Shown here one piece after another: positions 23,401 through 35,506 of a stretch of DNA of 64,000 nt. The DNA is taken from NCBI GenBank assembly GCA_028551475.1, contig CM052356.1, positions 21,169,884 through 21,233,883 of the forward strand. Direction: 5' to 3'. Every line of letters starts with the position of its first letter. Position 1 is the first letter of the stretch. This stretch comes from Casuarina equisetifolia (Eukaryota > Streptophyta > Magnoliopsida > Fagales > Casuarinaceae). The translations under genes and the position numbers were made by a program. The notes beneath the pieces were generated by a model that was not told where the DNA came from, made no database searches, and worked only from the letters and a program-made list of their open reading frames with translations.

Positions 23401-26400
23401 ACTTAAATCAATTTCTTGGATGGTTTGGTGCTGATATAGAGAGTAATTCGTATGTTGTTCATAGTCATCATATTGTTTGTGTAGATGCCTTTTCAGTTCC
23501 TTTCTATAGCGAAGGAAGTTTCATAATTTCTACAAATTCCGGTTCATCAGAAGACCTGATTACGTTATCACTTTTGCTTATTTGTTTGTCAACGTTCTTT
23601 TTGTTGACACATGTGCTCTTCTCACAATTTGGCTTATGATATTGCACTTGTTCCACAATGATAGAGTGATAAAATAAAGTTTTTGGAGCTTCTTCCCCAC
23701 CCCCACCCCCCCAACAACAAACCTTTCAAACGTATTTCATTCTTTATAGGGCAATTAAAGTCATATAACAGATTGCTTTGCTTCTGCAACAGTAAATATG
23801 ATGCCTATTTCACCCAACACCTCCCCCCCCCCAACTTTTTTCTTCTTTGTCTTCTCCCCCTTTTCTCTTTGTGTGCTTTGATGTATTGAATCTTGTGTAC
23901 TTTTGTTCTTAATAATGCTTTTCAGGTGATATGTACGAAATGCAAGAATATCTCCAATCAGTACGAGAATATGATGGATTTGACAGTAGAAATTCATGGC
24001 AATGCTGTATCACTTGAAGAATGCCTAGACCAGTTCACAGGAAAGGAGTGGCTTCATGGAGAAAATATGTATAAATGTGATGGGTATGGTTGCCTCTCTC
24101 TCTTTCTCTTCACTGTGTGTGTTTTTATCAGATTCAGTGAAAAATTGGACCAAAAACAAATCTGGTTTGGCTTTAGTGATTCTTTTCTTTCTTGGACATC
24201 TAGTTTTCTCGTATGTGATATTGTTTGCTTATTCTTCTAAAGAAGTAAAACTAAAGTTTCTATCTGTATTATTTTGTTGGACCATCTTTCGCCCTTTTTG
24301 GGGCTTTAAAAATATATTTTGATTTGATGATCTGCCAGGATTACTAAATATTTTCAAGAAGGCTTGTGATTGAGATATGCCTAATTTGGTCTGTGGCTGA
24401 AGATATTGAGGAAGGAAAATTTTGAATTGGAGGAGGGAAATTTATTCTTCTTGCCTGTTTTATAAAGCACTGCTTCTATCTTTAGTTTTGAGTTTCATTA
24501 ACTTAATGCTTCTCCTGAACTTGCCTTGCTAGCAAGAAAGCTGGTTGAACATGAGACTTATTCTCGTCCTCTATTGATTATTTTCTGGAGCAGCGCTGTT
24601 TGATTTACTGGTTTTAAAAAAAATTTATGTTTGTTGCTTGTCAGCATGTGATCTTATGATTCTAATCTGACTTTTGCAGCTGTAATGACTATGTTAAGGC
24701 CTGGAAGCGTCTAACTGTCAAAAAAGCTCCAAATATCCTTACAATTGCCCTAAAAAGATTTCAGGTCTGAGCTCCATTGATTTCTCATGTCGGCTTTGAT
24801 ATTTTTAAAACACTTGTAAGGTGTTAAATATGATATGTTTGGCTTTAGATTTAATGTTCAGAGTTACTAAACTGTCATCTTGAGTTGGTATATTTTGATT
24901 CAATTTTCTCCTTAAGAAATACTACCATGTCTCTCAGACTTTAGTTTATCTTTGGGTGTCCTTTTAATTTCTTATATCTCTGGCATATGTTTACAGAGTG
25001 GAAGGTTTGGAAAACTGAATAAAAGAGTAACTTTTCCCGAGACTTTGGATCTTAGCCCTTACATGAGTGAAGCTGGAAATGGTAGAGACATTTACAAACT
25101 TTATGCGGTTGTTGTCCATGTGGATATGTTGAATGCATCCTTTTTCGGTCATTACATCTGCTACACAAAGGATTTCCTCGGGAACTGGTACAGGATTGAT
25201 GATTGTAAGGTAACTCTCTTTTTCGGTATAATTCTCTCTCCTCTTATATGTGGATATATCTTGCATGTATTCCTGTATCCATTTGCCCAACAAGATTCTG
25301 TGTAAGAGTTGGTCTCCTCTATTCCTAAAACCAAAGTTCAGATTACATGTTTTCTTTTCTTGCTCCATTTAATTCATTGAGCCATATTAGCAGTTGTTGG
25401 TTTTAGTGGCACTGAAATCTGTTGTAGTAACTCCTTACTTTTATACTTAAAAGGGGTTAGTATGTGATCTTATGTCTTATGAGGCTAATCTCCATATTTA
25501 ATGAATCAGTAACAATATGATTGGTTATGAAGGTTGGATGACTGAACTTTTACAAAGAAAAGGCTTTGCGAATCTGCAACCTGTAGGCATGTCTTGATGA
25601 AACATTGGTCCCACAGTACAAGTCTGATATACCGACTTAGGAAATTCTGTATACCTGGAGCGTTCAAATAGGCACGGAAAACTATTTCATATGTTTTTGT
25701 CCGTCATACTTTGCTAGAAAGCCTCAGTTTCTTATGTCTTTGGCAACTTTTCTCAGGTTACAACTGTCGGATTAGAGGAGGTACTTTCTCAGGGAGCATA
25801 TATGCTTCTGTATTGCAGGTATTTGCATGTTTGTTGTGGGTTTGTATTCCCCACTGTCCTTTCTCATTTTGTTTCTGTTAATTCCTTCTTTATTTACATT
25901 ACGATTTTTGCACCATTTTGTATTACTTGGACGGCCTTGAGAGTTAAGTCATCGGTTGAGTTGCATTGGCTGATCAATATCTTGCATCTTAATTTGGTCT
26001 TCTTTTGCAAACTGCATATCCTTTTATGCATGCAAATATGCTAACATATGCATGTTGAATGCTTATGTTGCTTTCTTTGTTGGTGCAATTGTGACTGTTT
26101 GTGCTTGGGTGCAATTAAAATGCATAAAAGTTCTCTGGCGGACAGTCTAGATGATCTTGTTTGCGTTTGGATGAGCAGGGTTTCCGCTCGACCATCATGT
26201 CTTAGAACTGTTGAGCCCTCAGGGCTGGAGCAGCATCAAATGATACAAGTGAAAGCAGCTGCAGCTTGCACAGAAGAGCAAGTTGGATGCTTTACGACTA
26301 CAGAGTCTAAGGAACACGTCAATGGTCTTTCTGGACTACCTGACAGTAGTCCTTGCCAGAAGGTTTCTGTCTGTGAGGAAGAATCATCCACTGGGATTAA

Positions 26401-26923
26401 TCCTACAGCTCAAGCAGGTCTTGCAGGTCTTGATGATACGAATGTTCGTGTCAAGCTAAGTTCATCTGTTAATGGGGAAGTTTTTAGCTGTGAGGCTAAA
26501 TCATGCTTTGGAAGTAATACTGAATCTGTAAGTCAAGAAGCTGAGGGTATGAATATGGTCAATTCCGCATCAAATTCACTGGATTCTGAGAAGTTCTCTT
26601 GCTCCAAGAATGAATCTCCAGCTGAAATTAATTCAGAGTCTGGCAGAGAAGATCCTGAAGATGTGAATATGCGTGACGTTGAGATGGATTCATCGGATTT
26701 AGAAGCTATGGACATTGCCTCAAGGCCATCAACTGCAAAAGACATCCAAGTTTGTGGCAACTTTTGCGCTGACCAAGATGAAATTCCATGTCCGGTGGAG
26801 CATCCTCATAAGCTGGTTTCGGGTCGGATTAAAAAGCTGAAGCATGGAATGCCCCTTTGCAATGCAGACGGCGTGGAAGGAAGTGCAGACAGAAGAGTAG
26901 AGATAATGGGGAGTAATTTGTAA
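20498..26923 (+). CDS. UBP19-like: Ubiquitin-specific protease, MYND-finger membrane type (UBP18/UBP19-like), 11 exons, 730 aa
   Basis: Cysteine protease that removes ubiquitin from proteins. Exons by splice sites and frame: 20498-20769, 22036-22231, 22348-22436, 22606-22691, 22796-22958, 23102-23225, 23926-24083, 24680-24764, 24997-25209, 25757-25818, 26179-26923; together 731 codons including stop. An N-terminal hydrophobic segment (about residues 10-31) suggests a membrane anchor. A MYND zinc finger follows at 71-108 (C71, C74, C82, C85, C91, C95, H104, C108). The USP domain spans about 177-483: Cys box NCGNSC with catalytic C187 and nearby N182, QEDAHE box, CxxC pairs at 313/316 and 361/364, and His box FGHYICY (H443) with D459/D460 in YRIDD. 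The tail (about 484-730) is Ser/Glu-rich without a recognisable domain. The order anchor-MYND-USP and the block [19 protein letters not shown] match plant UBP18/UBP19 rather than UBP15-17. The exact Arabidopsis counterpart is uncertain. The start ATG directly follows an upstream-ORF stop. Confidence 0.95.
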
Positions 26924-29260
26924 TAATTTAGGTGCTTCTTTTTCTCTACATCTTCATATTTTTTTCATAATCCCACCATCAAAAGGAAAAAGATTGAGTC
27001 GGGAATTCATTTTTCTGGGATTTCATTATTTGAAGAAATCTCGGATTTCTGTTGTCCTATATTCTGATGGACTGTTAATTTATTCAAAGTTGACAGAGAT
27101 TAGGATATAAGCAAGGATTGTGAGGGGGATTTACCTTCCCATTCTGTTGCTGAGCTAATTTTGTTTGTAAAATTATACGCGGTAGAATTAATAATATCTT
27201 CTTAATTTTTGAGACGTTTATCTTTGCGGCTCTTTCAGAATTGTGGCTTTGATTGGAGATGTGGCAGAAGCCAGTAATATCTATGTTTAATTATTGGATC
27301 TACCAACCGACTAGTTATGAAATGACTACTGTATCTAATGAATGCTTTCAAAGAAGAGACTTTGGCTATGTAATTTTCGTTCAATAATAGTGTTAGGTTA
27401 GAAGTTAAATGGTCATAAACCTCCATTAGTTAGTAATTTGAAGAAATACCAAAAGAATCATACATATCCTGATGTATTTATTTGTGCCTGCATTTTAATT
27501 GTGACACAACTCTGTTATCGCAGGAGCGAGTACTTAACGCGACGAGAAACAGAATCAGTGCAAGCTCTACTTGTAGTGGCAATACACAAACTAAACTGTT
27601 TCATATTTAAAACTACACGCTCTCTTTTTGAAATAAATAAAAGGAAGAAACACCCAAAGTTACTTCTGCAGCTTTTCTTTGACAATATGCCTATTAGATC
27701 AACAGCAAGAAAGTGAAAAAGGTACGGGGCAAAGTTCCTAAAGCAGTCTTTCCGGTTGGAACTTGAACAACCATAATGAAACGCGGTGAAAAAGGCTCGC
27801 AACATCTCACAGCGTCTCTCAACAAATTAATGGGTGAAATATTCTCTCACTTGTTCTTGTTGTGTATTCTTGACTCAGAAATTCACTTACGTGCTGATTA
27901 TTGATCATTAAAGTATATTTCCTGGATTGTGATTATTATTCACTATTGTGGATTGTATTTGTGTAAAAATGTGTAGATGTGATGGGCCTTTAGTAAGCTG
28001 TATTATATTTGTTGCGGGCTAAGAAATATGATGAGACCCATCTTTTATTCTTGTTATACTTAAACTGTAATTAGGTGTTCTTTATTCTTTGAGAAATGTT
28101 AATAGAAACAGCACATCGTGTTTTCACAAAATTGTGTTCTTCAAGTGCATTGTTTCTTGCTTTGTTGTTTTGCAATCATTTCTTCAATTTGTTTTTCACA
28201 AAAAATGGACTTTTACTTGTAATCTTATATAACAGGTTTATGTAACTTGGGAAAGCATTCCTAAGTGAGCTGTGACCAGTGGCTTATATTTCTCGAGTGA
28301 GAGAAATTGTAGACTATAGGTTAATCCAATATGATCAACTAGTTGAATTAATTTGATAGAAAGGGTTCTCGCAAATTGCTATGAAAAAGGGAAGGTAGGT
28401 GCTAAAGGAGGCTTGAACGGAACTACTCCAGTCCACTGTTGTGGGTTGAATTGGTTTTTCCCTAATTGTTTATACCTTGTTTGACTTATTATTCTCTTGA
28501 TTTATATATATTAATTTGTGTACAATATTTTATTGAAAAGATTCAATAATATTAAGTCAAACAATTCAAGACATTATAAATTTGGATAAGAATTGGAAAC
28601 CAAAGAAACAAGACCTAAAAGTATATAAAATTTTCTACAATTATTTTTTTAAATGATTTATAAGGAAAACATTTACAAGACCTTTGATCGTCATTATTAG
28701 ATAACAAAAAATGTTTTATCTTAGACTTCTACGAGAGTGTTTATGTCTAATTAAATCATCCGTTAACGGAACCCATGAATTTTTTTTTCTTATTTTATAA
28801 TCTAAACCAAAAAAAAATAATTTATTTTATTTCTTAACTTGAATTAAAAAATTAAAACTCTAATGTGATAGTCCATAATATAATGAATGACAAGATCCAA
28901 GCTCCACTGTTATGCAAGAACATTGAGTTTGTCCAGTTTCCAAAGTGACAAGAGAGATTAGATCTCCGTGAAAGTGCAATGGTTTTCTATTCATAATTTT
29001 TTATACAAGTATGAAATCCTAGATTTATATCTAATCCAAATGGAATATGGGGGGAAAAAAAAAAAAAAAAGGGAAGGCAGTGGTCCTGGGCGGCGAGAAG
29101 TTTGGGTCGTATCGTAGGCCCTCTATCCGGGGGCCGCATTCGAGGATTTGACTATTTGTCAGGCTTTGGGCCGTACCGATCTGTACATGAACCGGATTTT
29201 GGACTTTCGATTAATCGTCACGTTTGACAGTCTCGTACTGGTAGTGAACCGTGGTGGACA
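26924..29260. other. UBP 3' region and intergenic DNA up to the MAPR gene
   Basis: Begins with the AT-rich 3' untranslated region of the UBP gene. No further coding exon was recognised; the open frames around 27438-27805 show no recognisable family. A short A-run (29056-29070) precedes a GC-richer stretch at 29075-29260 that is probably the promoter and leader of the next gene. Confidence 0.6.
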
Positions 29261-32200
29261 ATGGCGAAGATTTTAGGAACGTCCCCATTTCTGTTGGGGT
29301 TTACCTCGGTTCTCGTCGTCCTCATCGCTGCTTTTCTCTTTAGATTTTCACCAAAATCGCATGTTCAGGCCCCTCAGGTCAGCGTCTTTAATCATTGGTT
29401 TTACTCTTGACAATTTCAGTGAAGTCGAATGCTAGTTCTTTCTTCTTTCTTTGAATGTTTTTGATTTCCGCCTCGGAATTCGGATGGAAGATATTTCTGC
29501 TGCTATGTTATTATCACTAGTACCTTCTCTGTTGCTTGGCTTTTCCAGAGATTATTAACCGTCGAAGAGTTGGCCGTGTACAATGGGAGTGATGAAGGGT
29601 TACCCATCCTTTTAGGAATTCTTGGGTACGCTCTTTCTCTCTGTCTCCACCTATGAATGTGCTTTGAGTCTGTAAGGACTTACTAGAGTTTGATGATCTA
29701 AAGACATTTGCTCCCTTGTTGCTCTAAAACATCCATTGCTTGATTCTGATGTGTATTCTATGTTTTGAATCAGCTCCGTGTTCGATGTAACTAAAGGAAA
29801 ATCTCATTATGGGCAGACAGGAGGTTACAATCATTTTGCTGGAAGGTACTTGATATATTTATGGTGTTGATGGATTCCTAGAATTCCATTTCATTGCCTA
29901 AGGAAATTCTCAAAACTCCACACCCATATCGTACATTAAAAGATGCTGGCTTCGTCTCTAGGTTTTGTTATAAAACATTCACACTAGTGTTTCTCATAAA
30001 CTCTAGCTTTACGATATCAGAAAGTAAATTCACCTATATCTCTTTCTTATGGATGTTTAATTTGTTACCGTCTCAGTGTTGAGGCCCTTTTTGTTGTGGC
30101 TTAATACACGGCATACCTCTCTGTTTGATTGGCTCCTATCCTCTTTCAGCAATTCTTCTTGGCCAAGTACCTGCATGGATCTTTGTATATAATTCTCATG
30201 GTGCTCTCTATTAATGAATGGGTTTAAAGGAAGGATCAAAACCTTTGTTTTATGGTGTCTACATTTGGTAGGTCCTGTTGGAGGTATTAAACTAACTCCT
30301 TTGGAGTCTTTAGTGTTTCAAGATAAGACGTGGGCAAGAATTTGGATTCAAATGTTTTAGATTTTTTTTTTTGGGATTGCTTGGCATGTTCCTAATGTTC
30401 TGATTTTTTCTCTTCAAGTTGCTTACTTTGAGTTCAACTGTTGTGAAACCCGGGGTAGTTTCACTTGCATAAGCTTATATTTCCTTCGTCAACCTATGTG
30501 TATTTATAGCAGAGCCCATACACACACCTTCTGTCTCAAACAGTAACTTGCCAACTCAAATTTAATCACTGACATAAGTCCATTGACTTATAGCTATTCA
30601 TATCCTTTCTCTTGTGGTACTTTCTTTCAATTTATGCTTCAGATTGTTACTGACAGCCATTTCCTTTCTTATTATTCTTCAACCAGAGATGCTTCTCGTG
30701 CTTTTGTTTCAGGAAACTTTACAGGTAACAACTACCATTTCATCTGTTCAGCAAAACCTAGTGACTATTTCATGCACTTTTGATGATTGACATCCCATGA
30801 GAATATGTTGGCGATCAAAGTTTTTTTAATTCTTGGTAACTGTCCTTTTCCCCCATAGGAAGGCATCTTTTTGCTCGTTCAATTCTGGATTCAAGTTACA
30901 AGTGGTTACTTGATAGTATAAGAAATTGGATAGTAGAAGTAATTATCATATTACTTGACCAAAACACTAATCATTCTGCTCCATCATCTCACAGTGATAA
31001 TTGGTACTCATGAGCCTTGTTCACATTTTTTATAAAGATCAAATGTTACTCAGTTTGAAGACCCCCTTAAACTAATCTTTTAGTGAGTTTATACTTAAGT
31101 ATCAAGAAGTTGCAATAACCCTTCTGTCGACCTCCATCCAGAATAACAATGACGCATGAATTTCACATGAGACTAGAAATAGCAGACAAATAGCAGATAA
31201 GAGCCACCAAAGAGGTAGGGAAAGGAAGAAAAAATGAAAATGAAGCGAAAAACAAAAGATTCTTAAATACAGTTGTGAATCATGGATAATGTCAAAGAGG
31301 AAAGCTTGGTGCTTTATGGAACTAATGCTGCAGGGATTTGGCATGGGGGCATTACCATACTGTGGCGTGAGAGAGTCAAGGGCTTATGACAATGGATTGG
31401 AGTTAGATGTTTAGACATACAGTGTAGATATGTGGCGCATGGGTTGGGTACTTCTAATCTGAGGCCAAGGTGAAACCGTACAGATCTTTGCTTCAGAGCA
31501 CCCTATGAGGAGAGTGAAGAACGAAACTAGAGAGTGAATTTCAGTACTCTAACTGAAACTGAATAACGCAAAAAATTATTATGTGGAGACAGTATAGGGG
31601 TTGAAGTGATTTTCCTGTTATCAACGAGAGAGAGACTCTTCAACGCGTCAAGATTCTTAATTTAATTGTCTCCCTCTGGTGAGGCTCATATCAAAAGGTT
31701 CCTCCACAAAACTCTTGCAGCTTTGCCTTTATTCCACTTGTGCATGGATGTAAATGAACTAATTTGTTAACAGGTTGGGCCCAATAGAATCTGGTTCATT
31801 TTAGTAAATGAATTGAGTTTGAACATTAGCTTAGCTCTCAATCAATGAACGGAACTTGTGGAAATTTTCCTTTACTGAACTTAGGCTTGTGAGGTTGTGA
31901 ACCAAGTTCATATATTCTCAACTTGATTTGAGCTTGAGCAAGAGCTTGACTTGTTTATGTTGAGTTTGAGTTTCATTAAATATAGTAGATCTCAGTTCAA
32001 GTGGAGGTTGGACATTCAATTGGAGCTTATTTACGTGTTTGTCAAGTCAAACTTGAACAGCCAAACCTACACTCTGTTTGATTAAATTTCCTTCCTAATT
32101 TTCCTAGATTAATTTTCTTTTTCTCTGTGCTTCTAAGTACAGGAGATGGACTCACAGACTCATTGCAAGGGCTATCAAGCACTGAGGTAGCCAACTTTAT

Positions 32201-34719
32201 CTGAATATACTTGTTTGGTGGTCGAGTTACAGAAGTATTTGGGAATATTGGCATCAGAGACATAAAAACATTCATTATTTTAGCCTATATTTGATGATTT
32301 CTTGATGCTAATCCTGCCTCAACTAGTTGTCATTATCATTTGCGTCTTTTTGCTTCTTCGGTGTTTCCCCCTTTGACAGGATTTTTAAATCTTATTTTGA
32401 CTTGTATAAAAGCAATCTGCTATGCGTTCCTAATCCTTCTGTTTCATATTAAAATCCTTTGTCGTGGTGTTCTAGGTAATCTAGACATTGACACCCTCCA
32501 CTTTCTGTCATTAAATTTTCATGTATCCTGTGATCATTTTTAACACTTTTGATAAAGGATACAGGAATTTAGGGTGAGAATTAAAGCAGAAGCAATATTA
32601 AAATCATGAGGCATTACTTTGAATATTGTACTAGTGTATGCAAACATATCTGGGCATGCCATTACTGGCTGGTGACATTTATTACATTTCTAGTCCTTTC
32701 TGAGTTCACCAAAAAGTTCCTTTTCTGAGCCTTGTTCATAATAAGTGGCCTTGAGTCTCCAATAAGAGCTGCAAATATGTGCTTCATAACTAAATACTTT
32801 ATGAATAATATTCCCACCAATGGTCCTTGGGCCAAATACCTTGACATTCTCCCTTAAGTAAGAGGTCGAAGGTGAGCTTAGAGTTCAATATTGTGTCAGT
32901 GCAGTCTTTAAAATGGGTAGCGCATCTAAGTGTAGTGATGTATATCCTCGCATTCAAAATATATTTCCCAGAACAGAACTGTTCCAGAGAGAAGGCCAAA
33001 AGAAAGGAGTTTTTTTTATAGGCATTGAGATTTGGTGTGATTAATTTTGCTCAATGCATCATAACCAATGTTGTGAAAGTTATAACTAGCTTCACACGTA
33101 AAAATTTTCCCAACCAAGTTGGTATGATTATATCATATTCCATTTACAGGTAAAGAGTATTGTTGAATGGCGGGATTTCTACTTTAGAAGCTACACGTGA
33201 GTTACATCACTTGGTTTTTGCTTTCAATTTAGTAAGATGAATTTTGAAAGTTCTTAGATCCTGTTATAATTGCTTCCAGTATATTTACTCAACAACTTGT
33301 CCTGATGAACCTTGCTTTTGTTACTGGTCTGCATCTGAAATTAAACAAAACCTCTTTAGGACTAGATAATACATTCTGTTTTGTTTTTCCTTTCAATTTC
33401 TCTTAAGAATATGTTCCTCTCTAATGGTAAAGAAAATTCATACACCAACAAACATTTTCTATAAATTTTAATGCATTATCTAAAATCGAATCTTATTCAG
33501 TAAAGTTAAATATGAAATGCTGCGGTGACTATCTCAGAATACCCAACTTGCACCTTTCTCTCGAAGTATCAAGCCCATGTTAAGTTCCTCTCCTGGCTTT
33601 TTGTGGGACTGGAGAAGTGTGGAGAAACGATTCTTAGATAGTGTTACAGAAATGTTGTTGCAACTTTCTTTTTGCTTTTTCCTCCCTTCCCACATCTAAT
33701 TTTCGCAATTGTACAACATCAAAGCACATTTTACTAACTCCAGCCCATCATCTATTTCATCCTAAAATCTAATCTCGTTTTCATAAGCTTTGAAAAGTGG
33801 TTTGCAAGTCTAGTGAGTAATAAATTTAGTTCAAAAAATAGATTTTATTGCGAAAAAAAAGAAGGATTGATAGAGAGAATTAAAGTTGAAGTTTACTACC
33901 TTGGATTATACTTGTTGCTGGTTCAAGATTCAAATATAAGGGCCTATGAAGTGGTTCTTTGTTGATGGAAGAATTATGTTACTGTACAAACTCAAAGATG
34001 TCAGAGGAAAAAAATGAATTTGTTTCCCCTTCAAATTTAAACATAATATATGGTATTGATTCTGTGTTAACTGCTGTTGTTAGATTTGTTGGGAAGCTCG
34101 TTGGCCGTTATTATGATAGCCAAGGAAATCCCACAAAATATTTGAAAGGAGTCGAGGCAAAGGCTGCAAGAGGTGCACAGCTTTTGGAAAAACAGAAGAA
34201 AGAAGAAGCTAAACAACCTGGTTGCAACTCAAGGTGGAGCCAGAACGATGGTGGAGAGGTATTATTTATCGTGATTTAAGAACAATGCTTAGTTCTATTC
34301 CAGTTGTTGGGCTTGCATCTCATTTCCTTAAATCATATCAGGATCCAACTTTGTGGTTTTGCAGAGTTCTTAAAAGAATTCTGCTAACACATGCAATTAG
34401 ACGAGTTAGGACCTATCTTGCTCTCAAATCTTTAGTTAATGAAAATTCAGACACATAACGCAGAATGAAATTACCATACATTTCGTAATGATTTAGCAGG
34501 AATTTTAATGTCCATTCAACTATATTGAGAGATCTTGATTGTTATTGTCAGGTTTGGTGTGATGTTGGCGTCCCAAGGTTAGTTCAGAGGCCTCTGGAAA
34601 TTGCTTTGACCGGAAAGATGAGTAAGCGCTGTGCTTGTTTTAAGGAAGATCAGCTGGACCAGCCAGGGTTGGAAGTTTACGATGGATGTGACTTCCTTGC
34701 CAAGACTTGCCGAGTTTAA
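29261..34719 (+). CDS. MAPR4-like: Membrane-associated progesterone-binding protein, neuferricin/MAPR4-like, 8 exons, 245 aa
   Basis: Cytochrome-b5-fold protein of the MAPR family, whose members bind haem and are linked to steroid metabolism at internal membranes. Exons: 29261-29377, 29549-29625, 29774-29845, 30687-30724, 32143-32186, 33150-33196, 34084-34258, 34552-34719; the sum is 246 codons with stop. Residues about 9-30 form a hydrophobic signal or anchor. The haem-binding core is about 42-135: LTVEELAVYNGSD, then ILGSVFDVTKGKSHYG and GGYNHFAGRDASRAF. Tyr77 and Tyr83 occupy the positions of the two conserved MAPR tyrosines, one of which is the axial haem ligand in animal PGRMC1. After the core comes a Lys/Glu-rich stretch and a Cys-bearing C-terminus, as in neuferricin-type members rather than short PGRMC/MSBP types. 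The small exons 4 (38 nt) and 5 (44 nt) are supported by frame and by the continuous family motif across the joins. Confidence 0.93.
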
Positions 34720-35506
34720 GTTAGCTTTCATGGATTTGCCAGGAGAACCAGATTAAATCTTCTCGAAATCGTTAAAAAACAAAAAAACAAAAAACAAAAA
34801 AAAAAACAAAAAAGGATTTTCATTTGTAATTCTCAACTCATAAAAAAAGGTGGAAAAGATACGAAGAAATCTTCTGTGTTTTTGGTAAAAGCAAAGATCG
34901 AGATATCGAAGACAGGCAACTTACATTATCTTTCCCTACTGCCTTAGATATCTGATTTTAGATTAAAAACTAATATGGTAACCCTTTTCCGAGGAAATCG
35001 ACATTGAAAATAAGTGCAATCCTAAGCTAGGTTTAGATCAAGGTATAATTATTGTACGAATCACAATCAAGTTTTAGTATTTAGATCACGTGGTCAATGT
35101 TCACATGGTATGAAATGAAACGCAAATTTGAAGGGGATATGGCCAGTCCGTGCGTCAATGTTTCTAGGTCCTGAACCTGGAAAGGCCCTTAATTCAAATA
35201 AACATGATTTCACCTGGTACATTATTAACTTAGACATTCTTTTCACCCTAAAAGGCCTCCGTTATATAATAATAAAAAGGTACTTACACTTCCAATGTTT
35301 TATGAACTGAACACTAAAAGCCACAAGTAGATTAGCAGCATTAAACTCATTTGATTACTTGCACAGCCAAAAAAGTATGAAGCTTTGTACAGTGATATTG
35401 TAGTCTTGTTTCCTTAACCACAAATGAGATCAAACACAAACATTTGCAACTAGCCGCGTGACAGTTCATATGCAATCGCCAGAATATGCCTCCTCAGTGA
35501 TTCTAC
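34720..35506. other. Convergent intergenic region between the MAPR and RPB12 genes
   Basis: Holds the 3' ends of two genes that converge: MAPR (+) stops at 34719 and RPB12 (-) at 35507. An A-rich run lies at about 34774-34816. No other gene is visible. Only 787 bases separate the stop codons, so the 3' untranslated regions probably approach each other. Confidence 0.6.

Noticed and set aside
33959..34279. ORF starting upstream of MAPR exon 7
   Set aside because: Only the part from 34084 is coding; the upstream reading is intron, since the acceptor TTAG at 34080-34083 restores the family sequence.
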